From positions 26,850,802 to 26,914,801 of the forward strand of contig NC_063258.1 of assembly GCF_019578655.1 (NCBI RefSeq): 64,000 nt of DNA. Reading direction: 5' to 3'. The translations under genes were made by a program, and so were the position numbers. Source of the DNA: Ricinus communis. Lineage: Eukaryota > Streptophyta > Magnoliopsida > Malpighiales > Euphorbiaceae. Shown here one piece after another: positions 1 to 13,656 of the stretch. The notes below the pieces were generated by a model, which was not told the DNA's origin, did not search any database, and was given only the letters and a program-made list of their open reading frames with translations. How positions within the stretch are numbered: position 1 is the stretch's first letter; each line of letters opens with the position of its first letter.

Positions 1-3000
1 AAGCACTTTTCATGGATGAGATATCAACTGGTTTGGATAGTACCACAACTTTCCAAATTGTGAACTCCCTTAGACAATCAGTCCACATTCTCAGTGGAAC
101 TGCCCTTATTGCTCTTCTCCAGCCAGCACCAGAAACATTCGAACTCTTTGATGACATAATTCTTCTGTCAGATGGGCAAATCGTATATCAAGGTCCACGT
201 GAAAATGTGCTCGACTTCTTCGAATACATGGGCTTTAAATGTCCAGAGAGGAAAGGAGTTGCTGATTTCTTACAAGAAGTAATTCCTATGACAACTGCAG
301 TCTTACTGTATACTTTATCAATCTCTAGAACATGTGGAGCTTGTTAACAAGCTTCTTATTTTGAGATGTGACAGGTAACATCGAGGAAAGATCAAGAGCA
401 GTACTGGGCACATAAGGATCAACCTTATCTCTTTGTTTCTGTTAATGAATTTTCTGAAGCATTTCAATCATTTCACATCGGTCGAAAGTTAGGTGACGAA
501 CTTGCCACGCCATTTGACAAGTCCAAAGCTCACCCTGATTCTCTGACAACTAAGAAATATGGTGTCAGCAAGAAGGAACTCTTCAAAGCTTGCATTTCAA
601 GAGAATATTTGCTCATGAAGAGGAATTCATTTGTATACATTTTCAAGATGACCCAAGTGAGCACTGAGCTGTCTTCGTTTTTCTTCTTCTTTTCTATTTT
701 CAGTCTTTTTTTCTTTTACTTACTTTAGTAGAAACCTTTGCATCGGAATCCAAGATTAAAACTTCTAGTTCTGATCAAACAAAAAGGGATTTGAGCTAGT
801 CTCTTCAACTTTATGGAATAATAGAGATTCTAGCCTATAAACGCTAACCTTTGGGTTGCCAAGGATTTGCTAATAATTGACAACCTTTTTTTTTTTTTGA
901 GAAAATAATTGACAACCTTAGTAGTAGTAAGTTCTTCATTATTCTGATAGCAATTTGTGTTCTTTCATTTTCAGCTTATCATACTGGGTTTCATTACAAT
1001 GACATTATTTCTAAGAACAGAGATGCACCGAAACACAGAAACAGATGGTGGGGTTTATTTGGGCGCCCTTTTCTTCACCGTCACCACAATTATGTTCAAT
1101 GGGTTCTCAGAGCTCGCAATGACCATCTTGAAACTTCCTGTCTTCTACAAGCAAAGAGACCTTCTCTTCTATCCTTCATGGGCATATGCTCTACCGACAT
1201 GGATTCTTAAGATCCCAATCACCTTTGTAGAAGTTGCTGTATGGGTTGTCATGACATATTATGTTATAGGCTTTGATCCAAACATTCAAAGGTGGAAACC
1301 AGAAACTGTCTTTTATTGTTCATCTCTGTATATAGGGTTCTATAACTTACTTATAATGTTTTGATGACAGGTTTTTCAAACAGTACTTGATACTCCTAAT
1401 TACTAATCAGATGGCATCCGCATTGTTCCGACTGACGGCAGCACTAGGAAGGAATATCATTGTTGCCAACACAGTTGGGGCATTTGCAATGCTTACTGCA
1501 CTAGTCCTTGGTGGATTTGTCATATCAAGAGGTGGATTAGCACGTCATTTTAAAATATTTCAATCTCTCCGGTTTGAATAGATTTAAACTCAGATGACTA
1601 CATTGCTTTGCATCAGATAATGTGAAGAAATGGTGGATATGGGGTTACTGGTTCTCACCAATGATGTACGTGCAGAATGCTATTTCTGTGAACGAATTTC
1701 TTGGAAGCAGTTGGAATCATGTAAAGTTTCATGTTCTTAAGATTTGGATCTTTAGAAAAAAAAAAAAAGAACTAAAGTCTGCATTTTCCAAAATGACTTG
1801 ATAAATCTCAGTAACAGTTATGTGGAAATTCTCTTGTTGCAGTTTCCCCCAAATTCAACAAAGCCATTAGGAGTTACTTTATTGAAGTCTCGCGGACTTT
1901 TTCCTGAAGCATATTGGTATTGGATTGGATTTGGGGCTTTGACAGGATATATCTTCCTATTCAATTTTCTTTTCACTTTGGCACTAAAATATCTTGATCG
2001 TAAGTATTATCATTCACATTTTAAATTTTCAAACATGTGGCATTTGTTCTGATAATCTGGTGATTGAACTGATTCCAGCATTTGGAAAGCCTCAAGCAAT
2101 AATATCAAAAGAGGCCTATTCTGAGAAAACGGCCGTCAGAACTGGAGAGTTTATTGAACTATCATCAAAAGAAAAGAACTTCCAAGGTGGGTCATAACAG
2201 AAGAGACTCCCAGTCTTGTCTATTTTTATGCTCATTTTATGAATCAAGCAATAATGCTAATCATTATAAGCACAATGCAGAAAGAGGTAGCGCAAGCCAT
2301 AGAGTTGCTTCGTCCAGGACATCTTCCGCAAGAGTAAGCAGCTTGAGCAATGCCTTCGAAAACAGTAAGCGGGGAATGGTTCTACCTTTTCAACCCCTTT
2401 CCATCACTTTTGCTGATGTCAGATATGCGGTTCAGATGCCACAGGTACTTTAGGCTTTTCTTAAGAAGCAAAATGTATATTACTAGAAAGAACAACCGCA
2501 GAGCTAAAAATTGAAAGGAACTTATCAAAAAATAGGCTGACACTTGCTATTTTTATAGAACACAATAATATTGCTTAAAGGTTATCTGAGATGTTGATTG
2601 TTCAGAAATAAATGGATTTAGCATTTTCACATATCAATATATTCAATAATCATTTCATAAACTTCTCTAATTACCAAATGGGCCTGCATTATGAATTTCA
2701 TATCAAAAATTCAGGAGATGAAAACTCAAGGTATCACTGAGGACCGCCTAGAACTTCTGAAGGGTGTAAGCGGTGCATTTAGGCCAGGAGTCCTAACAGC
2801 ACTAATGGGTGTTAGTGGTGCTGGTAAGACCACTCTAATGGATGTCTTGGCTGGAAGAAAAACTGGTGGTTACATAGAGGGAAACATCACAATATCTGGT
2901 TACCCAAAGAAGCAAGAAACTTTTGCTCGCATATCAGGGTACTGTGAACAAACTGATATCCACTCCCCTCATGTGACAGTCTATGAGTCACTGCTCTATT

Positions 3001-5238
3001 CTGCATGGCTTCGACTGCCTCCTGAGGTTGATTCTGATACACGAAATGTATGTTTCAGTACCTTATTTTTTATTATCCTATAGAAATTAGTCAAATCACT
3101 ACATAGAACTGATATTTTGTTCTGAGTTAGGCTAGATTTAGATTATTAACTGTGAATGTGATGGATGGATTGCAGATGTTTGTAGAGGAAGTCATGGAGC
3201 TTGTGGAGCTGACTTCCTTAAGAGAAGCACTTGTTGGACTGCCTGGTGTTAATGGTCTATCAGTCGAGCAACGCAAAAGGCTAACAGTTGCAGTTGAACT
3301 TGTTGCAAACCCATCTATAATCTTTATGGATGAGCCCACCTCTGGCCTTGATGCCAGGGCAGCAGCAATAGTTATGAGAACAGTGAGGAATACAGTGGAC
3401 ACTGGGCGAACGGTCGTGTGCACAATACACCAGCCAAGCATTGACATATTTGATGCTTTTGATGAGGTGAGACCCTCTTTTTGTTAATGATCTGTTTGGT
3501 TTCCTAGCTGAGTACAAGTTCTGATTGCTTCCATGTCAAATGACAGTTACTTTTGTTGAAGAGGGGAGGAGAGGAAATTTATGTGGGTCCAGTTGGTCGA
3601 CATGCTTGCCACCTGATAAAATATTTTGAGGTTAGGCTACTAAATGGATGACTAAGTATACGAAAGATGCTATAAACTTTTAGTAGCCATTACTCAATGC
3701 TGACTATGAGGGTTTGAATTTTTAAGGACATTGAAGGAATTCCGAAGATTAAGGATGGCTATAATCCTGCAACTTGGATGTTGGAAGTTACTACAACAGC
3801 ACAAGAAGTAGCTCTTGGAGTTGACTTCTCTGATATATACAAGAACTCTGAATTATACAGGTTAGATCACCTCCACGTTTCAAAAACAAAAGAGAAAGGT
3901 ATTTGGGATTATGGATTATTGGGGCTAGATTCTGTCACTTTGATATGCAATTATCTCTGCATAGTTCTTTATTTAAGAGGAATATTGGAGTTGGTGGAAA
4001 TCGTAAGGATACATGTTTAATCCATACAGCTTTTGACGTTTGCTATGGTGAAAAACATAGGAAAAACAAGGCCTTGATCAAGGAACTGAGCAGACCTCTA
4101 CCAGGTTCAAAAGATCTGTACTTCCCAACTCAATATTCAAAGTCCTTCACAACACAATGCATGGCATGCCTATGGAAGCAGCATTGGTCATATTGGCGAA
4201 ACCCACCATACACTGCAGTTAGACTTGTATTCGCAACCTTCATAGCTTTGATGTTTGGGACAATATTCTGGAAACTTGGCACAAAAAGGTACATATAGTG
4301 GTTGACATACCGTATATCAAACCTTTTTAACTTTTTCATGCTAACCTGAATAAAAACGAATTCAAATTGCCGAAGCAGGCGCCAAGATATCTTTAATGCA
4401 ATGGGTTCCATGTATGCTGCTGTTCTTTTCTTAGGATTTCACAATTCTACAGCAGTGCAGCCGGTTGTGGCCATTGAAAGAACAGTGTTTTATAGAGAAA
4501 GAGCAGCTGGAATGTATTCTGCATTGGCATATGCCTTCGGACAGGTAAATTATCACAAAAGGATACTTTAATAGCTATAGTTTTGGAGAATTGATCATAC
4601 TAGTTCATTGACTGATCATTTGGTCTGCCTTACAGGTTATGATAGAAGTCCCCTACATTTTAATCCAGACTATAATATATGGCGTTATAGTGTATGCTAT
4701 GGTTGGGTTTGAATGGACAATAAGCAAGTTCTTTTGGTATCTATTCTTCATGTACTTCACCTTACTATATTTCACTTTCTATGGGATGATGAATGTGGCC
4801 ATTACACCAAACCACAACATTGCTGCTATAGTTTCATCCGCATTTTATGCAATATGGAATATTTTCTCAGGATTTATTGTTCCTCGAACGGTAAGTTCTC
4901 AACTTCCTTTGTTTTCTGATTCTTCAACTATGGATAATATGAAAAGAGAAGCCATGACTAACTAAGAACTTGCATGACAGAGGATTCCTATATGGTGGAG
5001 ATGGTACTACTGGGCTTGCCCTATTGCTTGGACATTATATGGATTAGTTGCTTCACAGTTTGGAGACATTAAGGAAGAACTAGACACTGGTGAAACTGTG
5101 GAACATTTCTTAAGGAGTTATTTTGGATTTCAACATGACTTTGTTGGAATTGTTGCTGTTGTTCTTGTTGGGATTTGTGTGCTCTTTGGTTTCATCTTTG
5201 CCTTCTCCATCAGAACATTTAACTTCCAAAGAAGATAA
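1..5238 (+). CDS. ABCG/PDR full-size transporter, copy 1 (5' end outside window)
   Basis: This is the 3' part of an ABCG (PDR-type) export pump of the plasma membrane, about 1,105 residues from just before the first Walker B (MDEIS) to the stop. Exons read: 1-278, 375-656, 975-1291, 1371-1531, 1617-1720, 1843-1999, 2079-2186, 2281-2444, 2715-3047, 3176-3466, 3547-3630, 3727-3860, 4061-4288, 4379-4544, 4636-4890, 4981-5238. They encode the end of NBD1, TMD1, NBD2 (Walker A GVSGAGKT, Walker [12 protein letters not shown]-loop TIHQPS) and TMD2. Every complete exon matches copies 2 and 4 in length except the one at 4379, whose ancestral acceptor is lost. No stop or frameshift was seen. The family exports defence terpenoids, alkaloids and hormones; the substrate here is unknown. 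Confidence 0.93.
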
Positions 5239-6684
5239 AAGATAAAAAGTAAATACCAGCAGTAGGTGCAATTTGGACGATGTAAAACCATATATAAAGT
5301 AGGGTACTAATTTTGGTCAAGTTCAAAACATTGCCCAAGTCTAATAGTTCTACAAATAGACCCAAACAAGGCCAAACCTGCAATCCTCTCGCTATCTGTA
5401 TCTGTTGTCACGGATTCTTTTTCTCTCTTTGTAGAAATATTGTTGATTAGTTTCTTTAAAATACTTAGAAAGGAAGAATCAAATTAGTAAATTAAGAATT
5501 CTTCTTTCTTCATAATTTCCTAAAGCATTCTTCATAAATATATTATTCTAAGTGTTTCCTTGTGTAATCCTTAATTCACGACATAGTAGTTCTAATTATA
5601 AATAAAAAAGGATGAAGTTTTTAAGTAAAAAGTTATTACAACGTATGAATAACTTGAAATTAAGTTAGAAGCATTTAATAACCATTCCAGATTTGATTCA
5701 GTAGTAGTCTTGTTTTATTTTTAAAAAATTTATATTTAAGTTATTTCGGATGATAAATTTTAATTTTTTTTTATTGATACATATTTCATGATTCGTCTTT
5801 ATTTGTCCAAATTTTTATCTATTTAACATGTTCTATAAAAAAAGTTTCTAAATTATCTTTCAAATATTTTAAGTTTCAGAGTCAATTTTATAAAAGTATA
5901 ATATACCATAAATAGTATAATAAGTTTACTAAGAATTTTATCCATAATGTGTTTCATTGCTTCAATATTAAAGAATCGAGTGGATAACACTTCTCCCATT
6001 AGATAACAGCGTCCTACATCGACCGTCTTTTGAATGTCCGATTTGGCAATCGAGATTCTTATATTTTCTTCGTCAGTCAATTTCAGAGAAATATATCTCA
6101 ATCCACATCCATTGTTGAGAAAATGAGAGAAAGATAAATGGATAAGAAAAGGAATGCAATTAGTCCCTCGAGATTCTTTCTTTTAAGTTATAAAGTTAGA
6201 CATTTGTTTTGATAAATAATGAAACTAAGGTTTGTTTGGTTGGATATTAATTGACATCTTATATCATTAAATGATTAGTAGATAAAAAAATAAATTGATA
6301 TCACATAGTAGATGAATCAATATACTATAAATATTTTTTTATCATGTCTAATTCCTTAATTTTTATTATAGTATTATTAATTATTATAATTATTTTATTT
6401 TTATTTTTATAATTTATTGTATTTTATATTTCCTTTTTACTACAACATTAAATTCATTTTTAAGAATATATTAATATTTTTTTAAAAAAAAAACTCTATT
6501 AAAATAATAGAGATTTTAATTTAACATAATTAAGAGTAAACATAAGAAAAGATAATTTTATGTTTCTAAAATAATAAAAATAATTTTAATATTTTTTTCT
6601 CCAAACATCAATATTATTATTTTAATTTATTAAATGATATATAAGTTTATATGTTGTAAATTGTAGATTCATTATATATATATA
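5239..6684. other. AT-rich spacer downstream of copy 1
   Basis: This is the 3' flank of transporter copy 1 followed by AT-rich DNA with poly-A/T runs and a TA dinucleotide tract around 6674-6696. I see no gene. The short frame on the - strand near 5853-6101 has no recognisable domain. Confidence 0.6.
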
Positions 6685-6953
6685 TATATATATATATGAG
6701 GTTTATAGATTATAACTTAAAAAATGATAAATTAAAAAATAAATTTACATATTAAGAGCAAGTTTACCAATAAAAATTAATAAATATATATTTTTATATT
6801 TAATGAATCTCACACTAATAGTAGATGAATATACAATTTATAAACAATGAACTTAAAATTTATGTTTTGAGTAGACCTATCACTGATAACATATGAATAT
6901 ATATTTTATAAGTAATGAACCTAAAGTTTATGTTTAATAAACCTGACACTAAT
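6685..6953. repeat. AT-rich tandem repeat, left part
   Basis: Degenerate units of roughly 65-70 bp share the core 'aagtaatgaacctaaa' and the phrases 'tagatgaatatac' and 'cctgacactaat'. The same units continue at 9703-10140, so the array was one block before the 2.7-kb insertion at 6954. Confidence 0.6.
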
Positions 6954-9702
6954 TGTCACGACCCCACCCGTGGGCCCGTGACCGGCACTAGGGAATGGGT
7001 AGGCTTAAGGCCACCGAAACCCGTAGTAAGCGTGACACTCACTGATTTAAACAAATCTCATCTCAAATTAATATTATTAAAACCACAAATTATCTTAATA
7101 GTTACACTTTACAAAATTACTTCGGTCTACCAGAAAAACTAGACGAGACCCGAAGCTCAGAAAATTTACAACTGATACATCTACTATTTACTACTGCGGA
7201 GAATCTAAGATTTACCAATTTACATACCAAATCAAATACATCACCCGATGATGAAGGAGTCGGGTTACTCTTGAATAAGAGTCGCAGGAGAACTAAATCA
7301 CAAATGAGAGTCTCGAGAGTGAGTTAAAATCAAATAATCTAGGGACTATTGCTTCTTCTCGGAAAACATAGATTATTCAAATCAGATATCAAACCATACT
7401 ATAATCATACCCTACTATTTCCTTCACATAAAATATTAATCATTCGAATCAAAATATCAACCATGCACGTAAATACAATCCATATTATAATCATACCATA
7501 ATAAATAAATAAATGAATAAATAAAAATATATTTTTACTTTTACGGGACGAGTGGCTCAAGAGAACCCTAACCCCAAATTCTAATAGCCTTTGGCTCTCT
7601 TAATCCAACAGTCCGGCGCCTGAGAGCAAGCTCGATCAGGGTCCTTACCTCCGACTGAACACTTGAATTCCAAATAAGCCGCCCGAGAGCATTGCTCGAT
7701 CGGGGACCTTAACTCCCAGAATCAATCGAACTCGGCCAGAGCAAGCTCGATCAAAGGCATAAATCCATAATAACCTTATATCCATGATCATTACCGGTAA
7801 GACGCGATCCCGATGTAACCCATCGAGCGGCATGTTCTACAAGCCACATTTCCCAAATCGCAATCACCACATTTAATAAATATTATTGTCTAAAGAAGTC
7901 ATTCAACTATATCAAAATAACGATTAACAATTTTAAAGTAAGACATCATGCAACTCATGTGGAAAATCGATAATATTTGATATTATTATTACATTACTAA
8001 TAATAATATTTATATTATCTTCAATAATCCGGTGAAATTATTTATGTTGCGATACTAATAACCATATTATGCATAAACCTTCAAAATAACATATTAAATT
8101 CAGACTTAGCAATAGTGCAACGATTAAGTGACTTTAACTCACAGGGATTGGCGACTTCCTAGCTCGCTCCGGTGCCTCGGTAGGAGCGAGCCGAATGCAT
8201 GATCATCTAATCACGAAAATAATTTATCAATACCGAGACAATCGATCATTAATCCTAGGTCTAGACTCCTAGACCGACTGTCTAAGAATCTCGACTCTGA
8301 ACTCACCGAAATTCGTGAGAACCTCCCTACAACACGAACATTACCCCCCGTAAAAACGGGTCCAGGACCTGCCAGAAAAATACTTCAAATAACCAACAAT
8401 TTAAACAATAGGAGTCGGGTCCCCAAACTTCACTATTTCCCGACTCCGCCACACAGCACAAAATACGAGGCAGGCAAACTGACAGACAATTATTTTTGAC
8501 TCACAAAATCATCAAATACTCAATATAACCCAATAGACACAATTAAACCAAGAATTTCTAAAATTAACGGGCCAAAGAAAATTACCGAGACGCTCGGTCG
8601 CTCGGTCGACTCGCCTCCAGCCGCCGGAGTCCGATCGACGATCCGAACACACCATCGGACTCACAACGACGCGCTGATGACGATCCCCGCTTCTGATTTT
8701 CCGATCTGACACTCGATCTTCCGGAGAGATTTGCGGACGATCTCGACCGTCGATTTGCAAACGAAGTCCGATCGCCACGAAACCAGTGCCATCGCGAAGC
8801 TTGAGCAGAGGAGAGTCGGGATATGTCCTCCGATCATCCATCCTCCGCCGGAGCTCGCCGGAAAAGCCCAAAAACGCCGGCTGCCACCATTATCTCTCTC
8901 CACCGGATCTTCCGTCTCCGGCCACCACAGGCGTCGCCGCTGCTGCCAAAAGAAAGCTCTCGCCGAGAGGAGCCGATCGCCACCTAACTCGGCCGCCAAC
9001 AACGCCGGAAACGGCCGGAAACACGCCTGGAAGCCGCTGCCACACGCGCGATTCTCGCCGCCTCACGCTACCGCTGGAGCCGCTGCTGCCGCCGCCGCTG
9101 CGCTCGCCAGCGCACGCCGCTCCGTCGGCCAGCGCTCCACGCCCCCGACGGTCGCCACCGACGACGCACGCCGCCGCCTTCCTCCCCTTCTTCTTCGGCC
9201 ATCGCCCTCTCTCTCTCTCTCCCGATCTACTTTCTCTATCCCCGATTTCTTTCCCTTCAATATCGACATTTGACCCCTGAACTTTTCCTTATTACAATTT
9301 GGTCCCCCAACTTTCTTAATTACTTATAATTTCATCCTGCAGAATTCCAATTGACCCCCAAACTTCTTTTTAGCCTTTCAATTAAGCCCTTAACTATTTA
9401 ATTTGGGCCAAATCCGAATTATTGAAAAATACACAATTAAATTAAATAATCAATTTCCAACTTAAAATTTAATACTACTAATCAATTATAATACCAATTT
9501 TTCTAAAATTCTTTTATAAAAACATCCTTTATAATTTCTTCCAAAATTTTTCAATATATAATTTTACTTATATAAATATGAATTTGGAAAAATTTTGAAT
9601 AGCCAAAATATAATCATTTCAAATTAAACCCAATAAAAATGAAGCTAAAATTAACTTAAATAAAAACTCATTATTAAATATATAAAAATTCCGGGTGTTA
9701 CA
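6954..9702. mobile_element. solo-LTR-like retroelement with 5-bp target duplication
   Basis: The 2,749-bp block begins TGTCACGACC and ends GGGTGTTACA (TG...CA termini). It is flanked by the direct repeat ctaat at 6949-6953 and 9703-9707, as expected for LTR-retrotransposon integration. The base composition differs sharply from the host spacer, with a GC-rich core at about 8590-9270. The 3' third carries phrases common in plant Gypsy LTRs (repeated 'ttgacccc..aactt' stretches). No gag, protease, RT or integrase reading frame was seen, so a solo LTR or a non-autonomous element is the simplest reading. It is long for a solo LTR. The strand is not determined. Confidence 0.72.
7623..7760. repeat. 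short internal repeat in the 6954 LTR-like element
   Basis: Three copies of an agagca..gctcgatc motif begin near 7623, 7686 and 7738. Each has a small inverted symmetry (gagc/gctc). The first two are followed by a similar 'ccttaactcc'-like stretch. No function is assigned. Confidence 0.5.
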
Positions 9703-10140
9703 CTAATAGTAGATGAATATACAATTTATAAGTAATGAACCTAAAATTTATGTTCAGTAAACCTAACACTAATAACATATGAATATACATCTTATAAGTA
9801 ATGAACCAAAAATTTATGTTTAATGAACCTGACACCAATAATAAATAAATTTACATTTTACAAGTAATAAATAACATATTCATATGTTAAAAACAAGTTC
9901 ATAACTAAAAATTAATGAATACACACTCTATATTTAATGAAACTTACACTAATAACAAATGTATATATAATTTATAAGTAATGAATCTAAAATTTTGATA
10001 CTAATAATAAATGAATGTATACTTAATAAGTGATAAATCTAAAGTTTATGTTTTATGAATCTTACACTAATATACATTTTATAAGTAATGAATATAGCGT
10101 TTATACATAAAACAAATCAGTATTCATATATTAAAAAATA
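9703..10140. repeat. AT-rich tandem repeat, right part
   Basis: This continues the array at 6685-6953. Repeated phrases such as 'tttataagtaatgaa' recur every 60-70 bp with substitutions and indels, and the array degrades toward 10140. Confidence 0.6.
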
Positions 10141-13100
10141 ACATGTTGATTATTTACAAACTATAAGTTCATTAAAGGTACACTTGAGGTTCATTTAATA
10201 CAATACACAAATTAATATCTATAGAAGAGTCATTTAGTCTCAATTAGCTATTCGTTCTCTATAATTAAGCATTACTAAATACTTTTTTAATCCAAGTAAA
10301 ATACTAAAAAATGTCCATTAGTATGAATGGAGAGAATAACTATTAAAGAAATTTAAATAAGACAATAACTAATATTTAATAATAAATAAAATAATTTTTA
10401 AAATTTAATACTTAACAAAATTATTAATTTATCAAATATCAAATATAAAAATTATATTTAGATCTTATAATAATTAATTTATGATAATACCATTTTATTA
10501 TTCAAAAAGCTACATAAAAAAAAAAAAGATTGGATACAATTAAAAAACAACCAAATAAAGCCCTAGGAAAAAGAACTACTTGCATGTAAAATGATCCAGG
10601 TCCATAATGTTATATATATATATATATGGATCCATGATATAATTTACCATGTACCAATAGTTCGAAAAGTTTCAAATTTGAACACATTTTCTATTTTAAG
10701 CCCGTTGAGCTCAAACTGAAAAAGTTTGATTATTTTTTAAGCAGATTATCTTTTTAAAACCCATAAAAAATCTCAACTCAATCTAAAAATTATGAGGTAA
10801 ATTTTTTTATTTATTTATAATAGATGAATTTGATCAAAATTTTAGATTTGCAGTATTGGGCCAAGCTCGGATCTAGACTTACAAATTTAAACCCGCTCTG
10901 AATTGTTTCGACTTAAGATATTATTTTTTAATATTTTTATAAAATAATTTCTTAACCTCAAAATATTATAAAATAATTTAATCAAAATACACATCAACTG
11001 GCTAGAGTTCGAAAAAAGTAGAGTGGGTAAATATCCTAACTACTGCCTGTGTTTTTATTAAAAAATAAATAAAAGCACTAATAATATAAGTAAAAAAAAG
11101 AAATATAGTATGGAAAAAATAATTAAGAATAGTTGTTGAAGACCGTCGGCACATGGAATGCGTTGCATGTAGAGACAAAAAAATCTCTAACCAGATTTGT
11201 TGCAACATGATGGTTTGATCTGAGCCATTAAATCTATATAATGAATGCCCTCCAGCTAAAGTTTGACCTTTGAACGGTTCATAATCAATGTTCACGCAAA
11301 TCAAGGGTTGCCCTTTCTTGAGAAAGGGGAAAAATATAAAATCAGAGGCAGACGCACAAGATATTCTACCGTATGATAACATGTACTCAAATAACGTTAA
11401 GACGTGTCCGGAAAAAGTTAAAAAAATCACATGAAAAGAATTCTGTGCCAAGATCATAAAATTCTTAGCAATAAATTCTTAAGAAATTAGATTAGTAATT
11501 ACTTATTACTATTAATTAAATATAAAATAACAAAATCGTTACTCGTTTGAAAATGATGGACAGTAATTTTAAAAATTAAAATTTTACTGGTAAAATAAAT
11601 ATATAAAATAATTAAATTTTATATTCCATCTTTAAATAAATTTTTATCGTTTTAATAATTGAAAAACTAAATTGTTATTATTTTATTTTATAATTTAGAC
11701 TCATTAAAAATATAAAAATATCTTACCAAGTTTATAGATGAATATAATCTAATAATTATTATTCGTTATCATTTAAACTGTTTTCAGTATATTTAGAAAT
11801 ATCTAAATGAAATGATAAGAATTTCTAACAAAACAATTAAGTATTTAAGTATAAATTTTTAAATATATAGCTATATTAAAAATTTTCAAGTAATGTCTTA
11901 TAATTGTAAAGATTCTATTTGGCACACTTTAAATTAAAATTGTACAAATCAAACTAAGATTTAATTTTTTTAAAAATTAAACCGCATAAATAGAATCTAT
12001 GGAAAAGAAAAAATGAAACTAAATAATTGATTCTATTAATTTCTTATAGTTTATTGTTTTGGAACTTTGCTCACACCATGGATGCCAAGAACACCATGAA
12101 AGGAACCATAGTCCATGAACAAAAAAAAAAGGCTTAAAGAAACCTATTTTGTTATACAAATAAATGCTAGGGTTACATTCAAATCCCAGACACAAGAATC
12201 CTTTTCCATACAACAGAAGGAGGAAAAAGAGTACAACGAATCGATATATATATATATATATTAGGTCAAGGCTCGTATCTAATATACTATTATGGAGGGA
12301 AATTGAATTCCTGAAAGGAAAAAGTTTGCAGCTGTCTGTACAGAGAGAATCCCACATATCTGGAAATGTCAGAATTGCATCAAAATTTACAGTGGCATTT
12401 AACAGGGTGACAATAAGGAACCTTCTTTATATGACAATATAATCAATTTTCAATTTCCTGGTATCCTTTTTCAATGGGCAGAATCTTTCCATTTCCTTAT
12501 TCACTGATTCAATCCAAATATAAAATATTAAGTCGGCAGTTTGAGACAGATTACAGAAGATCTCAGACAGGTGATATTGATAAGGATCAATGGCTAATGC
12601 ATTGAAAATTGTAACAGCAATTATTATTTAATTTATTTTACCTAAACACGTTACTTTTGAAGTTGCCCTCCACTTATATCCAATTTCTATGTTCAAATCC
12701 TTCACTTTATGATTGTGAATTTTATTAATATTACTGATTTTAAGAGTTGGAATATGCGATTGTTCTATGAGACTATCAATATACATTATTCTTTTCCATC
12801 ATTTTGTTAATGATGTTCATAATCACAATTAAAATAAATGACTTGTTTATTCACACTCGAATTGATAAAATAAAATAATTTAATACTAATTTAAACTATT
12901 AGAATTTAAAAGCCATATACTTTCTTACGATGTAGTCTTAAAATTTGTATTTTTTTTATATCTTAAATAAATCAAATAGGGAGTAAGGAAGAAGTCAATA
13001 TATATAAATATATGGATAACCCTTTAATAAAATATATGCTTGATTTATATATTTAATATAATCTTCTTCTTTTTTTTTATATATCAACCGGCAGTCCAAT

Positions 13101-13656
13101 TTTTGATTGACCTGATGCATGTATTGACCTGAGTATTTAGGGCTATGTTTCGAAAGCTTACATTTTGATCAAAATATGGACCAACACCTATGCTATAATT
13201 GACAAGGAAAAAAAGAAAAGAAAATCCCATTTGCCAAATGATCAACTTTCTTGGCTAAACTGTTTTCTTCTTTAAAATAAGTTTTTTAATTATCATTTCT
13301 TATGATCCAAGTTTGTATAGAAGAGCGGTGGCAGAAAATGGCCAAGTATGGCATTAGGTCAACTCTATATAAAGTAGGAAAAATAGAAAAGAAGAAAACT
13401 TGGATAGTTTATTTTTAATTTGCAACATACTGATTAGGAAATTTAATTTTTTAATTATTATCAACAGTTTTTTATTATTGTTTCCTTTTAAAATACTTTT
13501 ATTAAAAAAATTATAATTCTAAAATTAAAAAATAAAAATTAATTGTATGTACCTACATCAATTAAATGAGGAATATTTTTAATATTACTTAATAATTTAT
13601 CAATTGAAAAAGGAAACCATAGAGTATTACTTTATTTATTGGGTTCATAAAGCTAT
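10141..13656. other. spacer upstream of transporter copy 2
   Basis: The DNA is mostly AT-rich and unassigned. Two stretches have higher complexity. At 11120-11460 I recognise nothing. At 12427-12594 (- strand) there is a 55-codon open frame ending in TAA and preceded by a possible 'gcattag' acceptor; it could be a stranded last exon or chance. TA-rich tracts occur near 12244. TTGACC (W-box-like) cores lie at 13107-13112 and 13124-13129, with an inverted one at 13357-13362 just before a TATATAAA at 13366-13373. Confidence 0.5.

Noticed and set aside
3127..3447. Open frame on the - strand across transporter exon 18, also seen at 18475-18750, 31818-32018 and 43774-44004
   Set aside because: Antisense shadow of the conserved NBD2 exon, repeated in each copy; no independent evidence.
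6674..6696. TA repeats here and near 12244, 13822 and 26200
   Set aside because: Simple dinucleotide tracts common in plant spacers; reported only where near a gene start.
8512..9280. Several overlapping open frames on both strands, up to 180 codons, in a GC-rich block
   Set aside because: They lie inside the LTR-like element, are Arg/Pro/Ala-rich low-complexity in every frame, and are open because GC-rich DNA has few stops.
11002..11457. 151-codon open frame on the - strand
   Set aside because: No start context, splice sites or recognisable domain; Phe/Leu-rich composition is typical of AT-rich DNA. Left as unassigned.
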